A stretch of DNA of 64,000 nucleotides, taken from positions 983,106 through 1,047,105 of the forward strand of contig NZ_LR733556.1 in NCBI RefSeq assembly GCF_902506265.1, given 5' to 3'. Below, piece by piece: positions 35,253-46,085 of this stretch (position 1 is the stretch's first letter; each line of letters opens with the position of its first letter). Below the pieces are notes generated by a model that was not told the DNA's origin, ran no database searches, and was given only the letters and a program-made list of their open reading frames with translations. This DNA comes from Flavobacterium sp. 9AF. GTDB lineage: Bacteria; Bacteroidota; Bacteroidia; Flavobacteriales; Flavobacteriaceae. A program made the translations under genes and the position numbers.

Positions 35253-35858
35253 TTAAAGATCTTCTAATAAAAGCAAATACAAATTTTTATGACTACTTCC
35301 ATAGTGCAAAAAATCTTCTTCTTTTACTTTTTCGAAGTATTTTATTGTAGTAATATTAGTTGGATATTCTTTATCATATTTATTTTTAATATGACGTAGC
35401 CCTTCACTTTTATTAGCTACTAGTTGACTTGTAGTAGCTAAAACGACCATATTAGTAGGTAAATCTGCTGGTCTATAATGTTTTAATTGATTAGATGAAA
35501 AAAGTACCGAACCTTCATCTGCAATTAAATTCTCACAAGTTGAAAAATAAAACTTTGCCTCCTTTGAAGCATTTTTATAAACTAATTTATTTTCGTCTAA
35601 GAAGTGAAACAATTGCGATTCAAAACACATGACTTCATTTTCAAACCAATCATTTTCTTCTAATATATTAATAAAGTTCTCTGATACTTCATTTAAGTTT
35701 TCACAATAGATAAACTTCCCACCATTCTTTTTAAAATGGTGAGTAAACATCTCATCAATTGGTAATTTTACTTCTGGTGCATACGGACTCTTTTCGTCGT
35801 CTTTATTGCTTTTTGATGCATTTCCAGAGTTACCAAAAATTTTTCTAAAAAGACTCAT
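35253..35858 (-). CDS. LUD-domain protein (LutC-like)
   Basis: A 201-residue cytoplasmic protein matching the LUD domain (YgfO/LutC-like). Features include a basic N-terminus (MSLFRKIFGNSGNASKS), then GGKFIYCENLNEVSENF, ANLIADEGSVLF-type phrase at CENLIADEGSVLFSSNQL, and the end YGSSHKNLYLLLLEDL. In LutABC systems such proteins serve lactate oxidation, but here no LutA or LutB is near; the gene lies in a lipid operon and probably has another role. It is the first gene of the operon with its own promoter box, directly after a terminator for ftsH. Confidence 0.85.
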   Translation of the reverse strand: MSLFRKIFGNSGNASKSNKDDEKSPYAPEVKLPIDEMFTHHFKKNGGKFIYCENLNEVSENFINILEENDWFENEVMCFESQLFHFLDENKLVYKNASKEAKFYFSTCENLIADEGSVLFSSNQLKHYRPADLPTNMVVLATTSQLVANKSEGLRHIKNKYDKEYPTNITTIKYFEKVKEEDFLHYGSSHKNLYLLLLEDL

Positions 35859-35893
35859 GTATTTTTAGTAGGTATGTTCATACTTGCGCGAAC

Positions 35894-35901
35894 CAAAGAT
35901 A
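35894..35901 (-). promoter_or_regulatory. Putative -7 box (TATCTTTG) for the LUD-cdsA-psd operon
   Basis: The minus-strand TATCTTTG lies 35 bases before the LUD start and just beyond the ftsH terminator, so it would drive the whole lipid operon. Confidence 0.55.
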
Positions 35902-35942
35902 AAAAAAAACTTAGTTCTTTAATGGTAAAGAACTAAGTTTTT
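35901..35942 (-). terminator. Terminator after ftsH
   Basis: AAAAACTTAGTTCTTT (35905-35920) and AAAGAACTAAGTTTTT (35927-35942) pair over 16 bases; reading the minus strand the hairpin ends in a run of nine T. Confidence 0.92.
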
Positions 35943-35973
35943 TTAAAAATGATATTTTTGAAGTTATAACTTC

Positions 35974-37890
35974 TTATTCTGCAGTAATTTCTATAGTTTT
36001 TTCATGTGGCCTATTACCAAAAATAGTCTCCAAATCATCTTTAAAAATCACTTCTTTTTCAATTAATATGTCAGCTAATTGAATTAATTTATCTTTATTA
36101 TCCTCTAACAATTGTACTGCTCTTTGATATTGTCCTTCAATAAGCAATGAAATTTCATCATCAATTACTTTTGCAGTTTCTTCAGAATATGGCTTTGAAA
36201 AATTATATTCACTTTGTCCTGATGAATCATAGTAAGTAATATTACCTAGTTTATCATTCAAACCATAAATAGTAACCATTGCACGAGCTTGTTTAGTCAC
36301 TTTTTCTAAATCGCTAAGTGCTCCAGTAGAAATTTTATTAAAAATTACCTTTTCAGCAGCTCTTCCACCCATCGTAGCACACATTTCGTCAAGCATTTGT
36401 TCTGGTCTCACAATTAATCTTTCTTCTGGTAAATACCAAGCAGCACCCAAACTCTGTCCTCTTGGAACAATCGTAACTTTCACTAAAGGTGCCGCATGTT
36501 CTAACATCCAACTCACTGTTGCATGACCCGCTTCATGAATAGCAATAGCTCTTTTCTCTTCTGGAGTAACAATCTTATTTTTCTTCTCTAAACCTCCTAC
36601 AATTCGATCTACTGCATCTAAGAAATCTTGTTTATCTACTGCTTTTTTATCTTTTCTTGCAGCAATTAAAGCTGCTTCATTACATACATTAGCAATGTCT
36701 GCTCCAGAAAAACCAGGTGTTTGTTTAGCTAAAAATTCTGTATCTAGCTCTTCCGATTTTTTTATCGGTTTTAAATGAACTTCAAAAATCTCTTTTCGCT
36801 CTCTAATATCTGGTAAGTCTACATAAATCTGTCTATCAAAACGTCCAGCACGCATTAAAGCTTTATCTAATACATCTGCTCTATTAGTAGCCGCTAAAAC
36901 GATAACATTTGTATTTGTACCAAAACCATCCATTTCAGTCAACAACTGATTTAACGTATTTTCTCTTTCATCGTTTGAACCAGACATATTGTTTTTCCCT
37001 CTTGCTCTTCCGACTGCATCAATTTCATCAATAAAAATAATCGCTGGTGATTTCTCTTTCGCTTGTTTAAATAAATCTCTTACACGCGAAGCTCCAACAC
37101 CTACAAACATTTCTACAAAATCAGAACCAGACAAAGAAAAGAATGGTACTTTAGCTTCACCTGCAACCGCTTTAGCTAATAGTGTTTTTCCAGTACCTGG
37201 AGGGCCTACTAGCAAAGCTCCTTTAGGAATTTTACCACCGATTGATGTATATTTTTCTGGATTTTTAAGGAATTCAACTATTTCTTGAATTTCTTCCTTA
37301 GCACCTTCCAAACCTGCTACATTTTCAAAAGTAACTTTAACATCATTTTTTTCATCAAACAATTTCGCTTTAGATTTCCCTATACTAAATATTTGACCAC
37401 CGCCTCCACCGGCACCACCCGACATTCTACGCATCATAAAAATCCATAGTCCAGCAAGTAAAACAAAAGGAAGTAATAACGATAAAATGTCACCCCAAAT
37501 ACCTTCTGGTTCTTTAGCAAAATCATTAATTAATCCTTTTTTCTTTGCCTCTATTAGTTCTTTCTGGAATAATTCTGAATTTCCAATCTCAAAATAGTAA
37601 TGAGGTCCTTTAGGGTTAAGATTTCCTAATAAATTATCTTTTGCTTCTTTATGTTCTTTTTCTCCCAAAGCTTCTTTCTTTAAGAAAACTTGAGCTTTAG
37701 TATTACTAAAAATAACCTTATCAACTTGATTTGCATCTAAAAAATCATAGAATTTGGATAATGTTGTAGGTTTAGGATTACTCAAATTTAACCCATTACC
37801 ACTCAAACTAAGAAGTATAAATATTCCTATTGCAAGTCCATATAATATCCATGGACTAAATTTAAATTTTGGATTTTTATTTTCAGACAT
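35974..37890 (-). CDS. ftsH: ATP-dependent zinc metalloprotease FtsH
   Basis: A 638-residue membrane AAA protease that degrades misfolded membrane proteins and regulatory proteins. Two N-terminal transmembrane helices (around 11-31 and 131-150) flank a periplasmic segment; then a Gly-rich linker ([14 protein letters not shown]), the AAA domain with Walker [10 protein letters not shown], Walker [12 protein letters not shown] and the second region of homology [19 protein letters not shown], then the zinc protease motif HEAGH near residue 453 and the third ligand Asp further down. It starts 8 bases after rsfS, on the same strand, and ends in a strong terminator. Confidence 0.97.
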   Translation of the reverse strand: MSENKNPKFKFSPWILYGLAIGIFILLSLSGNGLNLSNPKPTTLSKFYDFLDANQVDKVIFSNTKAQVFLKKEALGEKEHKEAKDNLLGNLNPKGPHYYFEIGNSELFQKELIEAKKKGLINDFAKEPEGIWGDILSLLLPFVLLAGLWIFMMRRMSGGAGGGGGQIFSIGKSKAKLFDEKNDVKVTFENVAGLEGAKEEIQEIVEFLKNPEKYTSIGGKIPKGALLVGPPGTGKTLLAKAVAGEAKVPFFSLSGSDFVEMFVGVGASRVRDLFKQAKEKSPAIIFIDEIDAVGRARGKNNMSGSNDERENTLNQLLTEMDGFGTNTNVIVLAATNRADVLDKALMRAGRFDRQIYVDLPDIRERKEIFEVHLKPIKKSEELDTEFLAKQTPGFSGADIANVCNEAALIAARKDKKAVDKQDFLDAVDRIVGGLEKKNKIVTPEEKRAIAIHEAGHATVSWMLEHAAPLVKVTIVPRGQSLGAAWYLPEERLIVRPEQMLDEMCATMGGRAAEKVIFNKISTGALSDLEKVTKQARAMVTIYGLNDKLGNITYYDSSGQSEYNFSKPYSEETAKVIDDEISLLIEGQYQRAVQLLEDNKDKLIQLADILIEKEVIFKDDLETIFGNRPHEKTIEITAE

Positions 37891-37898
37891 AATTTCTT

Positions 37899-38267
37899 TT
37901 AATATTTACTTTGAATTGAAGTTATTTTGGCATCACCCCAAAGACTTTCTATGTTATAATATTCTCTAATATGCGTTTGAAAAACATGCACCACTACATT
38001 TACAAAGTCCATTAATACCCATTCTCCATTTTCTAGACCTTCCACATGCCATGGTTTTTCTTTAAGCTCTTTAGAAACTACTTTTTGGATAGAATTTGCG
38101 ATTGCAACTACTTGAGTGTTTGAGTTACCATTACATATAATAAAATAATCGCATACTGTATTGTCTATTTCTCTAAGATCTAGGACATCTATATCAGCCC
38201 CTTTAACATCTTCAATTCCCTTAATGATATTTACTACTAAATCGTCGTTACTATTATTTTTTGCCAT
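37899..38267 (-). CDS. rsfS: Ribosomal silencing factor RsfS
   Basis: A 122-residue protein that binds large-subunit protein uL14 and blocks subunit joining when nutrients are low. The DUF143 pattern is complete: VVNIIKGIEDVKGADIDVL, CDYFIICNGNSNTQV, PWHVEGLENGEWVLMDF, VVVHVFQTHIREYYNIESLW. It lies 8 bases upstream of ftsH on the same strand, the usual flavobacterial pairing. It is divergent from birA, with a -7 box at 38288-38295. Confidence 0.95.
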   Translation of the reverse strand: MAKNNSNDDLVVNIIKGIEDVKGADIDVLDLREIDNTVCDYFIICNGNSNTQVVAIANSIQKVVSKELKEKPWHVEGLENGEWVLMDFVNVVVHVFQTHIREYYNIESLWGDAKITSIQSKY

Positions 38268-38287
38268 TTAAATTTTATAAGTTTATG

Positions 38288-38295
38288 CAAAGTTA
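38288..38295 (-). promoter_or_regulatory. Putative -7 box (TAACTTTG) of rsfS-ftsH
   Basis: The minus-strand TAACTTTG lies 20 bases before the rsfS start, in the 94-base gap shared with birA. Confidence 0.5.
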
Positions 38296-38361
38296 TCATT
38301 TTTTGTCTTTATTTTTGAACCTTAACATAAGATTAAAATTAAAAAACTTTACATTTTGTAA

Positions 38362-39087
38362 ATGAATATTATCAAACTCAATGCCATAGATTCTACAAAC
38401 AAGTTTTTAAAAGAATTGTCAGTTTCCAAAAAAATAGAAAATTTCACTACAGTTGTAACTGAAAAACAATTAAAAGGGCAAGGCCAAAGAGGTGCTTCTT
38501 GGCACTCTGAAGACGGAAAAAACCTAACCTTTAGCGTGTTTTATGAGATTCAAAACATCAATTTAAATAATCTATTTACTATTAACATTGCAACCTCAAT
38601 TGCTGTAGTTGAAGCATTACAAATTAATGAAATAACTGACTTAAACATCAAATGGCCAAACGACATTTTGTCAGAAAACAAAAAAATTTGTGGTGTATTA
38701 ATTGAAAACACCATTAAGACTGATGGAACAACAAAATCAATTATTGGAATTGGTTTAAATGTGAATCAAGAAAAATTTGAGGAACTACCTCAAGCTTCCT
38801 CATTAAAAATTTTAAAAAAGAGAGAATTTGACAAAGAAAAATTGTTACTTGACCTAATAAATAAGTTAGAAAACAATTTAAAAGAAATTGGAAATCCTGA
38901 TTATTTATGGGAGAAATATCATAGTTTATTATTTAAAAAGGATATTCCAATGGCATTTGAAAGCTCAGAAAAATTGCGGTTTATGGGTATAATTAAAGGA
39001 GTTTCAAGAAATGGCAAATTAATTCTACTTTTAGAAGAAGATTGCATAAAAGAATTTGACATTAAGGAAATTAAAATGTTATATTAA
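38362..39087 (+). CDS. birA: Biotin--[acetyl-CoA-carboxylase] ligase
   Basis: A 241-residue enzyme that attaches biotin to biotin carboxyl carrier protein through biotinyl-5'-AMP. The catalytic loop reads GQGQRGASWHSE in place of GRGRRG, and the rest of the BPL domain is seen: NLTFSVFYEI, DLNIKWPNDIL, KKICGVLIENT, SIIGIGLNVNQ. The short C-terminal domain (GISR-like GVSRNGKLILLLEED) follows. There is no N-terminal DNA-binding domain, so it is a class I enzyme that does not act as a repressor. Confidence 0.94.
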   Translation: MNIIKLNAIDSTNKFLKELSVSKKIENFTTVVTEKQLKGQGQRGASWHSEDGKNLTFSVFYEIQNINLNNLFTINIATSIAVVEALQINEITDLNIKWPNDILSENKKICGVLIENTIKTDGTTKSIIGIGLNVNQEKFEELPQASSLKILKKREFDKEKLLLDLINKLENNLKEIGNPDYLWEKYHSLLFKKDIPMAFESSEKLRFMGIIKGVSRNGKLILLLEEDCIKEFDIKEIKMLY

Positions 39088-39148
39088 TTATTTTCTTAAA
39101 TCTTAGTAAAGACTTGTTAAACTTAACACTAAAGTGTATGTTTTTAAG

Positions 39149-39156
39149 TACTTTTG
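39149..39156 (+). promoter_or_regulatory. Putative -7 box (TACTTTTG) of the ccsBA gene
   Basis: A TAnnTTTG match 26 bases before the start codon at 39183. Confidence 0.5.
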
Positions 39157-39182
39157 CAAACGTTTAAAATTACTACAACAAA

Positions 39183-42100
39183 ATGGATAAAAAAATATTC
39201 TCTTTCTTATTTTCCACTCGTTTAATGGCTGTATTATTCATCATTTTTGCTGCTGCTATGGCTATTGGAACTTTTATTGAAGATGCATACAACACTGAAA
39301 CTGCAAGAATAATTATATACAACGCTTGGTGGTTTGAAGTAATAATGGTCTTTTTTGTAATCAATTTTATCGGCAATATTAAGCGATATCAATTATATAA
39401 AAGAGAAAAATGGGCAACATTATTATTGCATTTGTCTTTTATATTTATTTTGATAGGTGCTTTCATCACGCGGTATATTAGTTATGAGGGTATGATGTTA
39501 ATTAGAGAAGGTCAAACAGAAAACAGAATATATTCAGATAAAACATTTGTATATGGTTTTGTCGATGGTAAATACAAGGGTGAAATGAAAAGAAGAGCGT
39601 TTGAGAAAAGTAATTATTTTGCACCTGAAAATGTTGCATGGTATTTAAAACCTTTTTTTTCAAATGATTTTTCCATAAAAAGTGATTTTAATAACATTCC
39701 ATACTCAATAGAATATGAGGATTTTATTATGAATGCTACAGAAACGATTGAAGAAGACAAAAACGGAATTTATTATCTAAAATTAGTTGAATCTAGTGAT
39801 GGCTCTCGTCATGAACATTACTTAAAAGAAGGACAAGTTCAAAATATTCATAATATTTTATATGCATTTAATAATCCTACAAAAGGAGCAATCAATATTT
39901 CTCTTTCTAATGATTCTTTAAAGATACAAACTCCATTTGAAGGCAGCTATATGAAAATGGCTGATCAATCTAAAGGAAATGTTTCAAAAGACAGTATTCA
40001 ACCCCTGTATTTAAGATCATTATATAGTTTAGCTGGAAATCAATTTGTTTTTCCCGAAAAACCTATCAAAGGAAAAATGAGTTATCAATCCAATAATAAT
40101 TATAAAGATAAAGAAACTCAAGACGCACTTGTTGTAACTATTAAAAGTCAGGATAAAGAAGAAAAAGTAACTTTGTTAGGATCTAAAGGATCACAAGGTA
40201 TTCCGCAAATGATAAAAATTGGCGAGCTAGACTTCACCCTATTCTTTGGAAGTAAAGTATATGAAACGCCTTTTAATGTAAAACTAGAAGACTTTATTGC
40301 GGACAAATACCCTGGAACTGAAAAAAGTTATTCAGCATTTAAAAGTAAAGTTGAAATTCAGGATACAGAAAACAACAATATTTTTAAAGACAGCATTTAT
40401 ATGAATAACATTTTAGACTATAGAGGCTATCGCTTTTTTCAAGCAAGTTTTGATACAGATGAAAAAGGGTCACATTTATCAGTCAATCATGACCAATGGG
40501 GAACATGGACAACTTATATTGGTTATTTTTTACTCTACTTTGGTTTGATGGCTATATTGTTTGACAAAAACACTCGTTTTGGTGATTTAAAGAAAAAAAT
40601 AAATAAAATACAAGAAAAGAAAAACCTTTTAGCTACTTTGTTTTTGTTTTTCTTTACATGGATAGGTTTTTCGCAAGAGCACACACACAATAATGAAACA
40701 ACAGATTCAAAAAAAGCACTAGAGCTTATCAATAAATACAAAGTTTCTGAAGAACATGCAGAAGAATTTGGAAAAATGGTTATCCAGGATCAAGGAGGAA
40801 GGATGAAACCTGTAAATACTTTTTCATCAGAATTGTTACGTAAAGTTTCCAAAAGCGACACTTATAATGGTATGAATTCTGATCAAGCATTTATTTCCAT
40901 GACACAATTTCCACAATATTGGTATACTGTTCCTATTATTTATTTAAAAAGAGAAAATGACAGTATTAGAAAAATCGCAGGAATTGATTCAAAAGTTAAA
41001 TTTGCTTCTTTGGTTGACTTTTTTGACGAAAAAGGCAACTATAAATTAGCTCCTTATTTAGAGGATGCTTATAAAGCTAGCGTAGCAAATAGTTTTCAGA
41101 AAGATTTCATAGAAGCAGACAAAAAAGTAAACCTTCTTTACGATGCTTTAAGCGGAAAAATATTACGTGTTTTCCCTATTCCTAATGACAAAAACAACAA
41201 ATGGTTGTCTTATCTAGAAATTAATGATTCTACAAATACTGCCTTAGACAGTATAAAAAATGTAGTACCATTTTATTTAGATGCAGTTTCAAAAGCTAGT
41301 CAAAACAACGATTACAAATTAGCCAATTCTTTACTTATTGGATTAAAAAATTACCAATCGAAATATGGTAAAAATGTAATGCTTTCTGATGAAAAAATTA
41401 AAATTGAAGTATTATACAATAAATACGATATTTTTAAAAGATTATTTTATCTATATATGCTTGCCGGTGTTCTGATGTTAGGCTTTGCTATTTATCAATT
41501 ATTTTCCTCTGCAAAATGGGTAAATTACACTGTTAAATTTTTCCAACAATTAATTACTTTCTTATTTATTTTACATACTTTAGGATTAATTGCCCGTTGG
41601 TATGTATCAGGTCATGCTCCATGGAGTAATGCTTATGAGAGTATGATTTATGTAGCTTGGTCAACCATGTTTTTTGGAGTAGCATTTAGTAGAAAATCTA
41701 AGCTTACAATTGCAGCGACTGCATTTGTCACTTCCATGCTTTTAATGGTTGCTCATCTAAGTTGGATGGATCCTGAAATTGGGAATCTACAACCCGTTTT
41801 AAATTCGTATTGGTTAATGATACACGTTGCGGTAATTGTTGCTAGCTATGGTCCGTTTACATTAGGAATGATACTGGGTTTAGTTGCTTTATTTTTAATG
41901 ATTTTCACCAATAAAGATAATGCTAAAAAAACAAAATTAGCGATAGATGAATTAAGTTACATAAATGAAATGGCGTTAACGGTAGGTTTAGTTATGTTAA
42001 CCATTGGTAACTTTTTAGGCGGTCAATGGGCTAATGAAAGTTGGGGACGTTATTGGGGTTGGGACCCAAAAGAAACCTGGGCATTAATTAGTATTTTTGT

Positions 42101-42359
42101 ATACGCTTTTGTTATTCATGCCAGATTAGTTCCTGGACTAAGAGGAAAATGGTTTTATAATTTTGCAAGTGTATTAGCCTTTGCATCTATTGTAATGACC
42201 TATGTGGGCGTTAATTTTCATTTAAGTGGTTTACACTCGTATGCATCAGGTGAGAGACAAAACGTAACTTATTACTTATATATATTGTCTGCAATAATTG
42301 TAATTGGGATTATTGCTTGGATTAATTACAAAAAACACCTTAGTAAAAGTAAAAATTAA
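39183..42359 (+). CDS. Fused ResB-CcsA System II cytochrome c maturation protein
   Basis: A 1058-residue membrane protein that exports haem and attaches it to cytochromes c. The N-terminal half is ResB-like: helices at about 12-31 and 47-66 and 80-100, a large periplasmic part with LSVNHDQWGTWTTYIGYFL near residue 430, and a helix near 440-460. A second periplasmic stretch follows (residues ~490-740, QDQGGRMKPVNTFSSELLRK), then the CcsA half with about eight helices and the haem-handling WWD region GRYWGWDPKETWALIS near residue 955. Conserved His residues sit in the last helices (FVIHARL, FHLSGLHSY). This fused form is usual in Bacteroidota. It is a single gene with a strong terminator. Confidence 0.95.
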   Translation: MDKKIFSFLFSTRLMAVLFIIFAAAMAIGTFIEDAYNTETARIIIYNAWWFEVIMVFFVINFIGNIKRYQLYKREKWATLLLHLSFIFILIGAFITRYISYEGMMLIREGQTENRIYSDKTFVYGFVDGKYKGEMKRRAFEKSNYFAPENVAWYLKPFFSNDFSIKSDFNNIPYSIEYEDFIMNATETIEEDKNGIYYLKLVESSDGSRHEHYLKEGQVQNIHNILYAFNNPTKGAINISLSNDSLKIQTPFEGSYMKMADQSKGNVSKDSIQPLYLRSLYSLAGNQFVFPEKPIKGKMSYQSNNNYKDKETQDALVVTIKSQDKEEKVTLLGSKGSQGIPQMIKIGELDFTLFFGSKVYETPFNVKLEDFIADKYPGTEKSYSAFKSKVEIQDTENNNIFKDSIYMNNILDYRGYRFFQASFDTDEKGSHLSVNHDQWGTWTTYIGYFLLYFGLMAILFDKNTRFGDLKKKINKIQEKKNLLATLFLFFFTWIGFSQEHTHNNETTDSKKALELINKYKVSEEHAEEFGKMVIQDQGGRMKPVNTFSSELLRKVSKSDTYNGMNSDQAFISMTQFPQYWYTVPIIYLKRENDSIRKIAGIDSKVKFASLVDFFDEKGNYKLAPYLEDAYKASVANSFQKDFIEADKKVNLLYDALSGKILRVFPIPNDKNNKWLSYLEINDSTNTALDSIKNVVPFYLDAVSKASQNNDYKLANSLLIGLKNYQSKYGKNVMLSDEKIKIEVLYNKYDIFKRLFYLYMLAGVLMLGFAIYQLFSSAKWVNYTVKFFQQLITFLFILHTLGLIARWYVSGHAPWSNAYESMIYVAWSTMFFGVAFSRKSKLTIAATAFVTSMLLMVAHLSWMDPEIGNLQPVLNSYWLMIHVAVIVASYGPFTLGMILGLVALFLMIFTNKDNAKKTKLAIDELSYINEMALTVGLVMLTIGNFLGGQWANESWGRYWGWDPKETWALISIFVYAFVIHARLVPGLRGKWFYNFASVLAFASIVMTYVGVNFHLSGLHSYASGERQNVTYYLYILSAIIVIGIIAWINYKKHLSKSKN

Positions 42360-42380
42360 ACATTATACACAAATAAAAAC

Positions 42381-42416
42381 AAAAACTCCGAGGTTTTCTC
42401 GGAGTTTTTGTTTTTA
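42381..42416. terminator. Bidirectional terminator
   Basis: AAAAACTCCGAG (42381-42392) and CTCGGAGTTTTT (42398-42409) form a perfect 12-bp stem with T-runs on both strands, between convergent genes. Confidence 0.92.
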
Positions 42417-42437
42417 TGAATAAAGCAATTTAAATAA

Positions 42438-43478
42438 TTACTTGATTATTTCAATTTTTTGGGCTTCTTCAATATTTACGCTATCAAAGAAACCTTGTTC
42501 ACCCATCCATTCATCACTATATATTTTACTCATATATCTTGATCCATGGTCTGGAAAAATTACAACTACATTACTTTCATTTGTAAATTCACCTTCTTCA
42601 GCGAATTGTTTTACAGCTTGCATAGCTGCTCCTGAAGTATAACCAACAAACAAACCTTCTTTTCTTGAAATTTCTCTAGCTGTATGAGCGCTTTCTTCGT
42701 CAGAGACTTTGATAAACTTATCAATCATGTCAAAATCGGTAGCAGTAGGAATTAAATTCTTACCAAGACCCTCTATACGATATGGGTAAATTTCTTCACT
42801 GTCGAATTCTTTTGTTTCGTGGTATTTTTTCAAAACAGAACCATAAGCGTCTACACCTAAAATTCGAATATTTGGATTTTTTTCTTTCAAGAAACGAGCA
42901 GTACCTGAAATTGTACCACCAGTACCACTGCAAGCTACCAAATGAGTAATCTGTCCTTTTGTTTGCTCCCAAATTTCAGGGCCTGTGGTTTTATAATGAG
43001 CATCTATATTCAAATCATTAAAATATTGATTGATATAAATAGATCCTTTTGTTTCCTCATGTAATCTTTTAGCTACACTATAATAAGACCTTTTATCATC
43101 TGCAGAAACATTAGCTGGACAAACATAAACTTTTGCTCCCATTGTACGAAGCATATCTATTTTATCTTTTGAAGATTTAGAACTTACTGCTAAAATACAA
43201 TCATATCCTTTAATGATACTAACCATTGCCAAACTAAATCCTGTATTTCCTGATGTGGTTTCTATAATTGTATCACCTGGTTTTAAAATACCTCTTCTTT
43301 CTGCCTCATTTATAATATAAAGTGCTATTCTATCTTTCGTAGAATGTCCTGGATTAAAGGCTTCTACTTTAGCATAAAAATTACCACTTATATTTTCAGT
43401 TACTCTATTTAATTTAATTAGAGGTGTATTACCGATTAACGCTAAAACATTGTTGTAGGCATTTATTTCTTCTCTCAT
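42438..43478 (-). CDS. PLP-dependent cysteine synthase/cystathionine beta-synthase family enzyme
   Basis: A 346-residue enzyme of fold type II. The Met at 43478 ([19 protein letters not shown]) is chosen, since the family begins there and the upstream Met adds an unlikely stretch. The PLP Lys is in HSTKDRIAL, the Asn loop is [12 protein letters not shown], and the phosphate loop is [11 protein letters not shown]. The tail ([18 protein letters not shown]) is typical of cystathionine beta-synthase-like members, but no C-terminal CBS pair is present. It should make cysteine or cystathionine from serine or O-acetylserine; which one cannot be decided here. It ends in the shared terminator with ccsBA. 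Confidence 0.9.
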   Translation of the reverse strand: MREEINAYNNVLALIGNTPLIKLNRVTENISGNFYAKVEAFNPGHSTKDRIALYIINEAERRGILKPGDTIIETTSGNTGFSLAMVSIIKGYDCILAVSSKSSKDKIDMLRTMGAKVYVCPANVSADDKRSYYSVAKRLHEETKGSIYINQYFNDLNIDAHYKTTGPEIWEQTKGQITHLVACSGTGGTISGTARFLKEKNPNIRILGVDAYGSVLKKYHETKEFDSEEIYPYRIEGLGKNLIPTATDFDMIDKFIKVSDEESAHTAREISRKEGLFVGYTSGAAMQAVKQFAEEGEFTNESNVVVIFPDHGSRYMSKIYSDEWMGEQGFFDSVNIEEAQKIEIIK

Positions 43479-43555
43479 AAAAACTAAATTATATTTGAGG
43501 TAAATTGTAATTTTAACAACCCCAAAACCCTGCAAATTTAACAAAAAAAAATTAA

Positions 43556-45688
43556 CTACTCCTTAATATTCTCTAAATCTAACAAAAAAGTAAATTCTTT
43601 TGCAGTTTCTTTTAATGCTTCAAAACGACCCGAAGCACCACCATGTCCTGCATCCATATTAGTATCTAAGAATAATAAATTTTTATCCGTTTTTGTAGCT
43701 CTTAATTTAGCAACCCATTTAGCTGGTTCCCAATATTGCACTTGAGAATCATGTAAACCAGTTGAAACATACATATTAGGATACGCCTGCGCCATCACAT
43801 TATCATAAGGTGAATAGGATTTCATATAATCGTAATATGCTTTTTCGTTTGGATTACCCCACTCATCATATTCCCCTGTAGTTAATGGAATAGTATCATC
43901 TAACATTGTAGTTACTACATCAACAAATGGAACTTGAGCAATTACACCATTATACAATTCAGGAGCCATATTTACTATTGCACCCATTAAGAGTCCTCCT
44001 GCGGAACCACCTTCTGCATAAAGATGCTTTGAAGAAGTATATTTTTGTGCTATTACATATTTAGAACAATCAATAAAATCGGTAAATGTGTTTTTCTTTT
44101 TTAATAATTTACCATCTTCATACCATCGTCTTCCTAAATCTTCACCTCCTCTAATATGTGCAATAGCATAAATAAAACCTCTATCTAATAAACTTAAACG
44201 GGTTGTAGAAAAATAAGGATCCATAGATGCACCATACGAACCATATGCATACAGCAAGAAAGGATTGGATCCGTCTTTTTTCATTCCTTTTCGGTATACC
44301 ATTGAAATAGGTACTTTGGTCCCATCCGTTGCTGTAGCCCAAATTCTTTCTTCTACATAATTATTTTTATCAAACTTTCCTCCTAAAACTTCTTGTTCTT
44401 TTAGCACCTTTTTCTCTTTGGTTTTCATATTAAAATCAATTACCGAAGATGGAGTTAGCATGGATTGATAAGCAAATCGTAAAATATCAGTATCAAAATC
44501 AGGATTAGTCGTAGTATATGCTGTATAAGTTTCGCTTTCAAAAGGTAAATAATAAGCACCTTCCCCTTTCCATGGACGAATTTGAATTTTATTTAAACCA
44601 TTTGAACGTTCTTCCACCACAAGATAATCTTTAAATATATCTATCCCTTCTAATAAAACATCTTCTCTATGTGGAATAACTTCAACCCAATTCTCCATTG
44701 AAGTAGTATTCTCAGATGTTTTCATCAATTTAAAATTAGTTGCTTTATCCTTATTAGTAACTACATAAAAATCATTACCAAAATGAGAAATACTATATTC
44801 TAAACCTCTAGTTCTTTTTTGAAACATTTTAAATTTCCCATTAGGATTGTTCGCTTCTAAAAATTGAAATTCAGAAGTTAATGTACTTGTAGAACCGATG
44901 ACAATATATTTTTTGGACTTTTCTTTGTAAACAAAAGAATAAAAAGTATCATCTTTTTCATGATATACTAAAGGATCATTTTTAACTTCAGTTTGTATAA
45001 TATGTTTATAAATTTTATCTGAACGAAGTGTTTTTGGGTCTTTTTTAGTGTAAAAGAAAGTTTTATTATCACTTGACCAAGTAGAACTTCCTGTTGTATT
45101 TTCAATTTTCTCTGGTAAAATTTCACCTGTTTCTAAATTCTTTATTTGTAGTGTATATTGCCTTCTAGATACTAAATCGACTCCAAAACTTACCCATTTA
45201 TTATCCTCACTAACACTAATTCCATTTAAGTTGAAATAAGATTTACCTTTAGCCATTTCATTACAATCAAACATAATTTCTTCTTTGGCATCTAAACTTC
45301 CTTTTTTACGAGAATAAATAGGATAATCTTTTCCCGTTTCATATCGAGTAATATAATAATACCCATTATAAAAATATGGAACTGAACTATCGTCTTCTTT
45401 TATTCTTGCTTTCATTTCTTTGAATAAATCGTCTTGAAATGATTTTGTATGAGCGGTCATCTTCTCATAGTATTCATTCTCTTTATTCAAATAATCGATA
45501 ACTTCTTTATCTTCTCTTTGATTTAACCAAAAATAATTATCTGTACGAACATCACCGTGCTTTTCCAGTGTATGTGGTACGATTTTAGCAACAGGTGGTT
45601 GAATTTCTGCTTTCATTTCTTCCTTTTTATCTTTACATGAAGTAGCAAAAATAATAGAAATGATAACAATAGAAGAAATATTTTTCAT
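43556..45688 (-). CDS. Exported S9 oligopeptidase B-like lipoprotein
   Basis: A 710-residue serine peptidase of the prolyl oligopeptidase group. The N-terminus is a lipoprotein signal (IIFATSC, then KDKKEE), so it is periplasmic rather than cytoplasmic as in E. coli. A seven-bladed beta-propeller region (residues about 40-430, starting [18 protein letters not shown]) covers the active site; the catalytic domain has the nucleophile in [13 protein letters not shown], the Asp in [13 protein letters not shown] and the His in [11 protein letters not shown]. Propeller-gated peptidases of this type cut short peptides after basic residues. It is divergent from the YbaB gene. Confidence 0.93.
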   Translation of the reverse strand: MKNISSIVIISIIFATSCKDKKEEMKAEIQPPVAKIVPHTLEKHGDVRTDNYFWLNQREDKEVIDYLNKENEYYEKMTAHTKSFQDDLFKEMKARIKEDDSSVPYFYNGYYYITRYETGKDYPIYSRKKGSLDAKEEIMFDCNEMAKGKSYFNLNGISVSEDNKWVSFGVDLVSRRQYTLQIKNLETGEILPEKIENTTGSSTWSSDNKTFFYTKKDPKTLRSDKIYKHIIQTEVKNDPLVYHEKDDTFYSFVYKEKSKKYIVIGSTSTLTSEFQFLEANNPNGKFKMFQKRTRGLEYSISHFGNDFYVVTNKDKATNFKLMKTSENTTSMENWVEVIPHREDVLLEGIDIFKDYLVVEERSNGLNKIQIRPWKGEGAYYLPFESETYTAYTTTNPDFDTDILRFAYQSMLTPSSVIDFNMKTKEKKVLKEQEVLGGKFDKNNYVEERIWATATDGTKVPISMVYRKGMKKDGSNPFLLYAYGSYGASMDPYFSTTRLSLLDRGFIYAIAHIRGGEDLGRRWYEDGKLLKKKNTFTDFIDCSKYVIAQKYTSSKHLYAEGGSAGGLLMGAIVNMAPELYNGVIAQVPFVDVVTTMLDDTIPLTTGEYDEWGNPNEKAYYDYMKSYSPYDNVMAQAYPNMYVSTGLHDSQVQYWEPAKWVAKLRATKTDKNLLFLDTNMDAGHGGASGRFEALKETAKEFTFLLDLENIKE

Positions 45689-45722
45689 TAAGTTATATGT
45701 TTAAAGTTGAAAGCTAATTTAG

Positions 45723-45730
45723 TACTTTTG
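45723..45730 (+). promoter_or_regulatory. Putative -7 box (TACTTTTG) of the YbaB gene
   Basis: A TAnnTTTG match 23 bases before the start codon at 45754, in the 65-base gap shared with the peptidase gene. Confidence 0.5.
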
Positions 45731-45753
45731 TAGTAATAAAAAAATTAAATATT

Positions 45754-46077
45754 ATGTTTGGAGACATTATGGGAATGATGGGTAAAATTAAAGAAACCCA
45801 AGCCAAAGTTGAAGCTACAAAACAGCGCTTAGATACGGTTTTAATTGATGAAAAAAGTAATGACGGACTTCTTGAAGTAACCTTGACTGCTAATAGAAGA
45901 ATAAAATCGATTACCTTAAGTGATGATTTATTACAAGACAAAGAAATGCTAGAAGATTATTTAGTGACCGTTTTGAATAAAGCAATTGAAAAAGCTACAA
46001 ATGTTCACGAAACAGAATTAGCAGCAGTAGCTAAAGAAGGTATGCCAAATATTCCAGGAATGGATTTATTTAAATAA
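45754..46077 (+). CDS. YbaB/EbfC family nucleoid-associated protein
   Basis: A 107-residue dimeric DNA-binding protein of the YbaB/EbfC family. The pattern is [19 protein letters not shown], a long first helix, the strands [18 protein letters not shown], then a helix [18 protein letters not shown] and the tail IPGMDLF. In other bacteria the gene sits beside dnaX and recR, but here it stands alone. It is convergent with tcdA across a 16-bp inverted repeat. Confidence 0.93.
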   Translation: MFGDIMGMMGKIKETQAKVEATKQRLDTVLIDEKSNDGLLEVTLTANRRIKSITLSDDLLQDKEMLEDYLVTVLNKAIEKATNVHETELAAVAKEGMPNIPGMDLFK

Positions 46078-46085
46078 TTTATTTA

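Noticed and set aside
35253-35858. A lactate utilisation operon
   Set aside because: Only the LUD-domain protein is present; LutA- and LutB-like genes are absent and the gene is embedded in a phospholipid operon.
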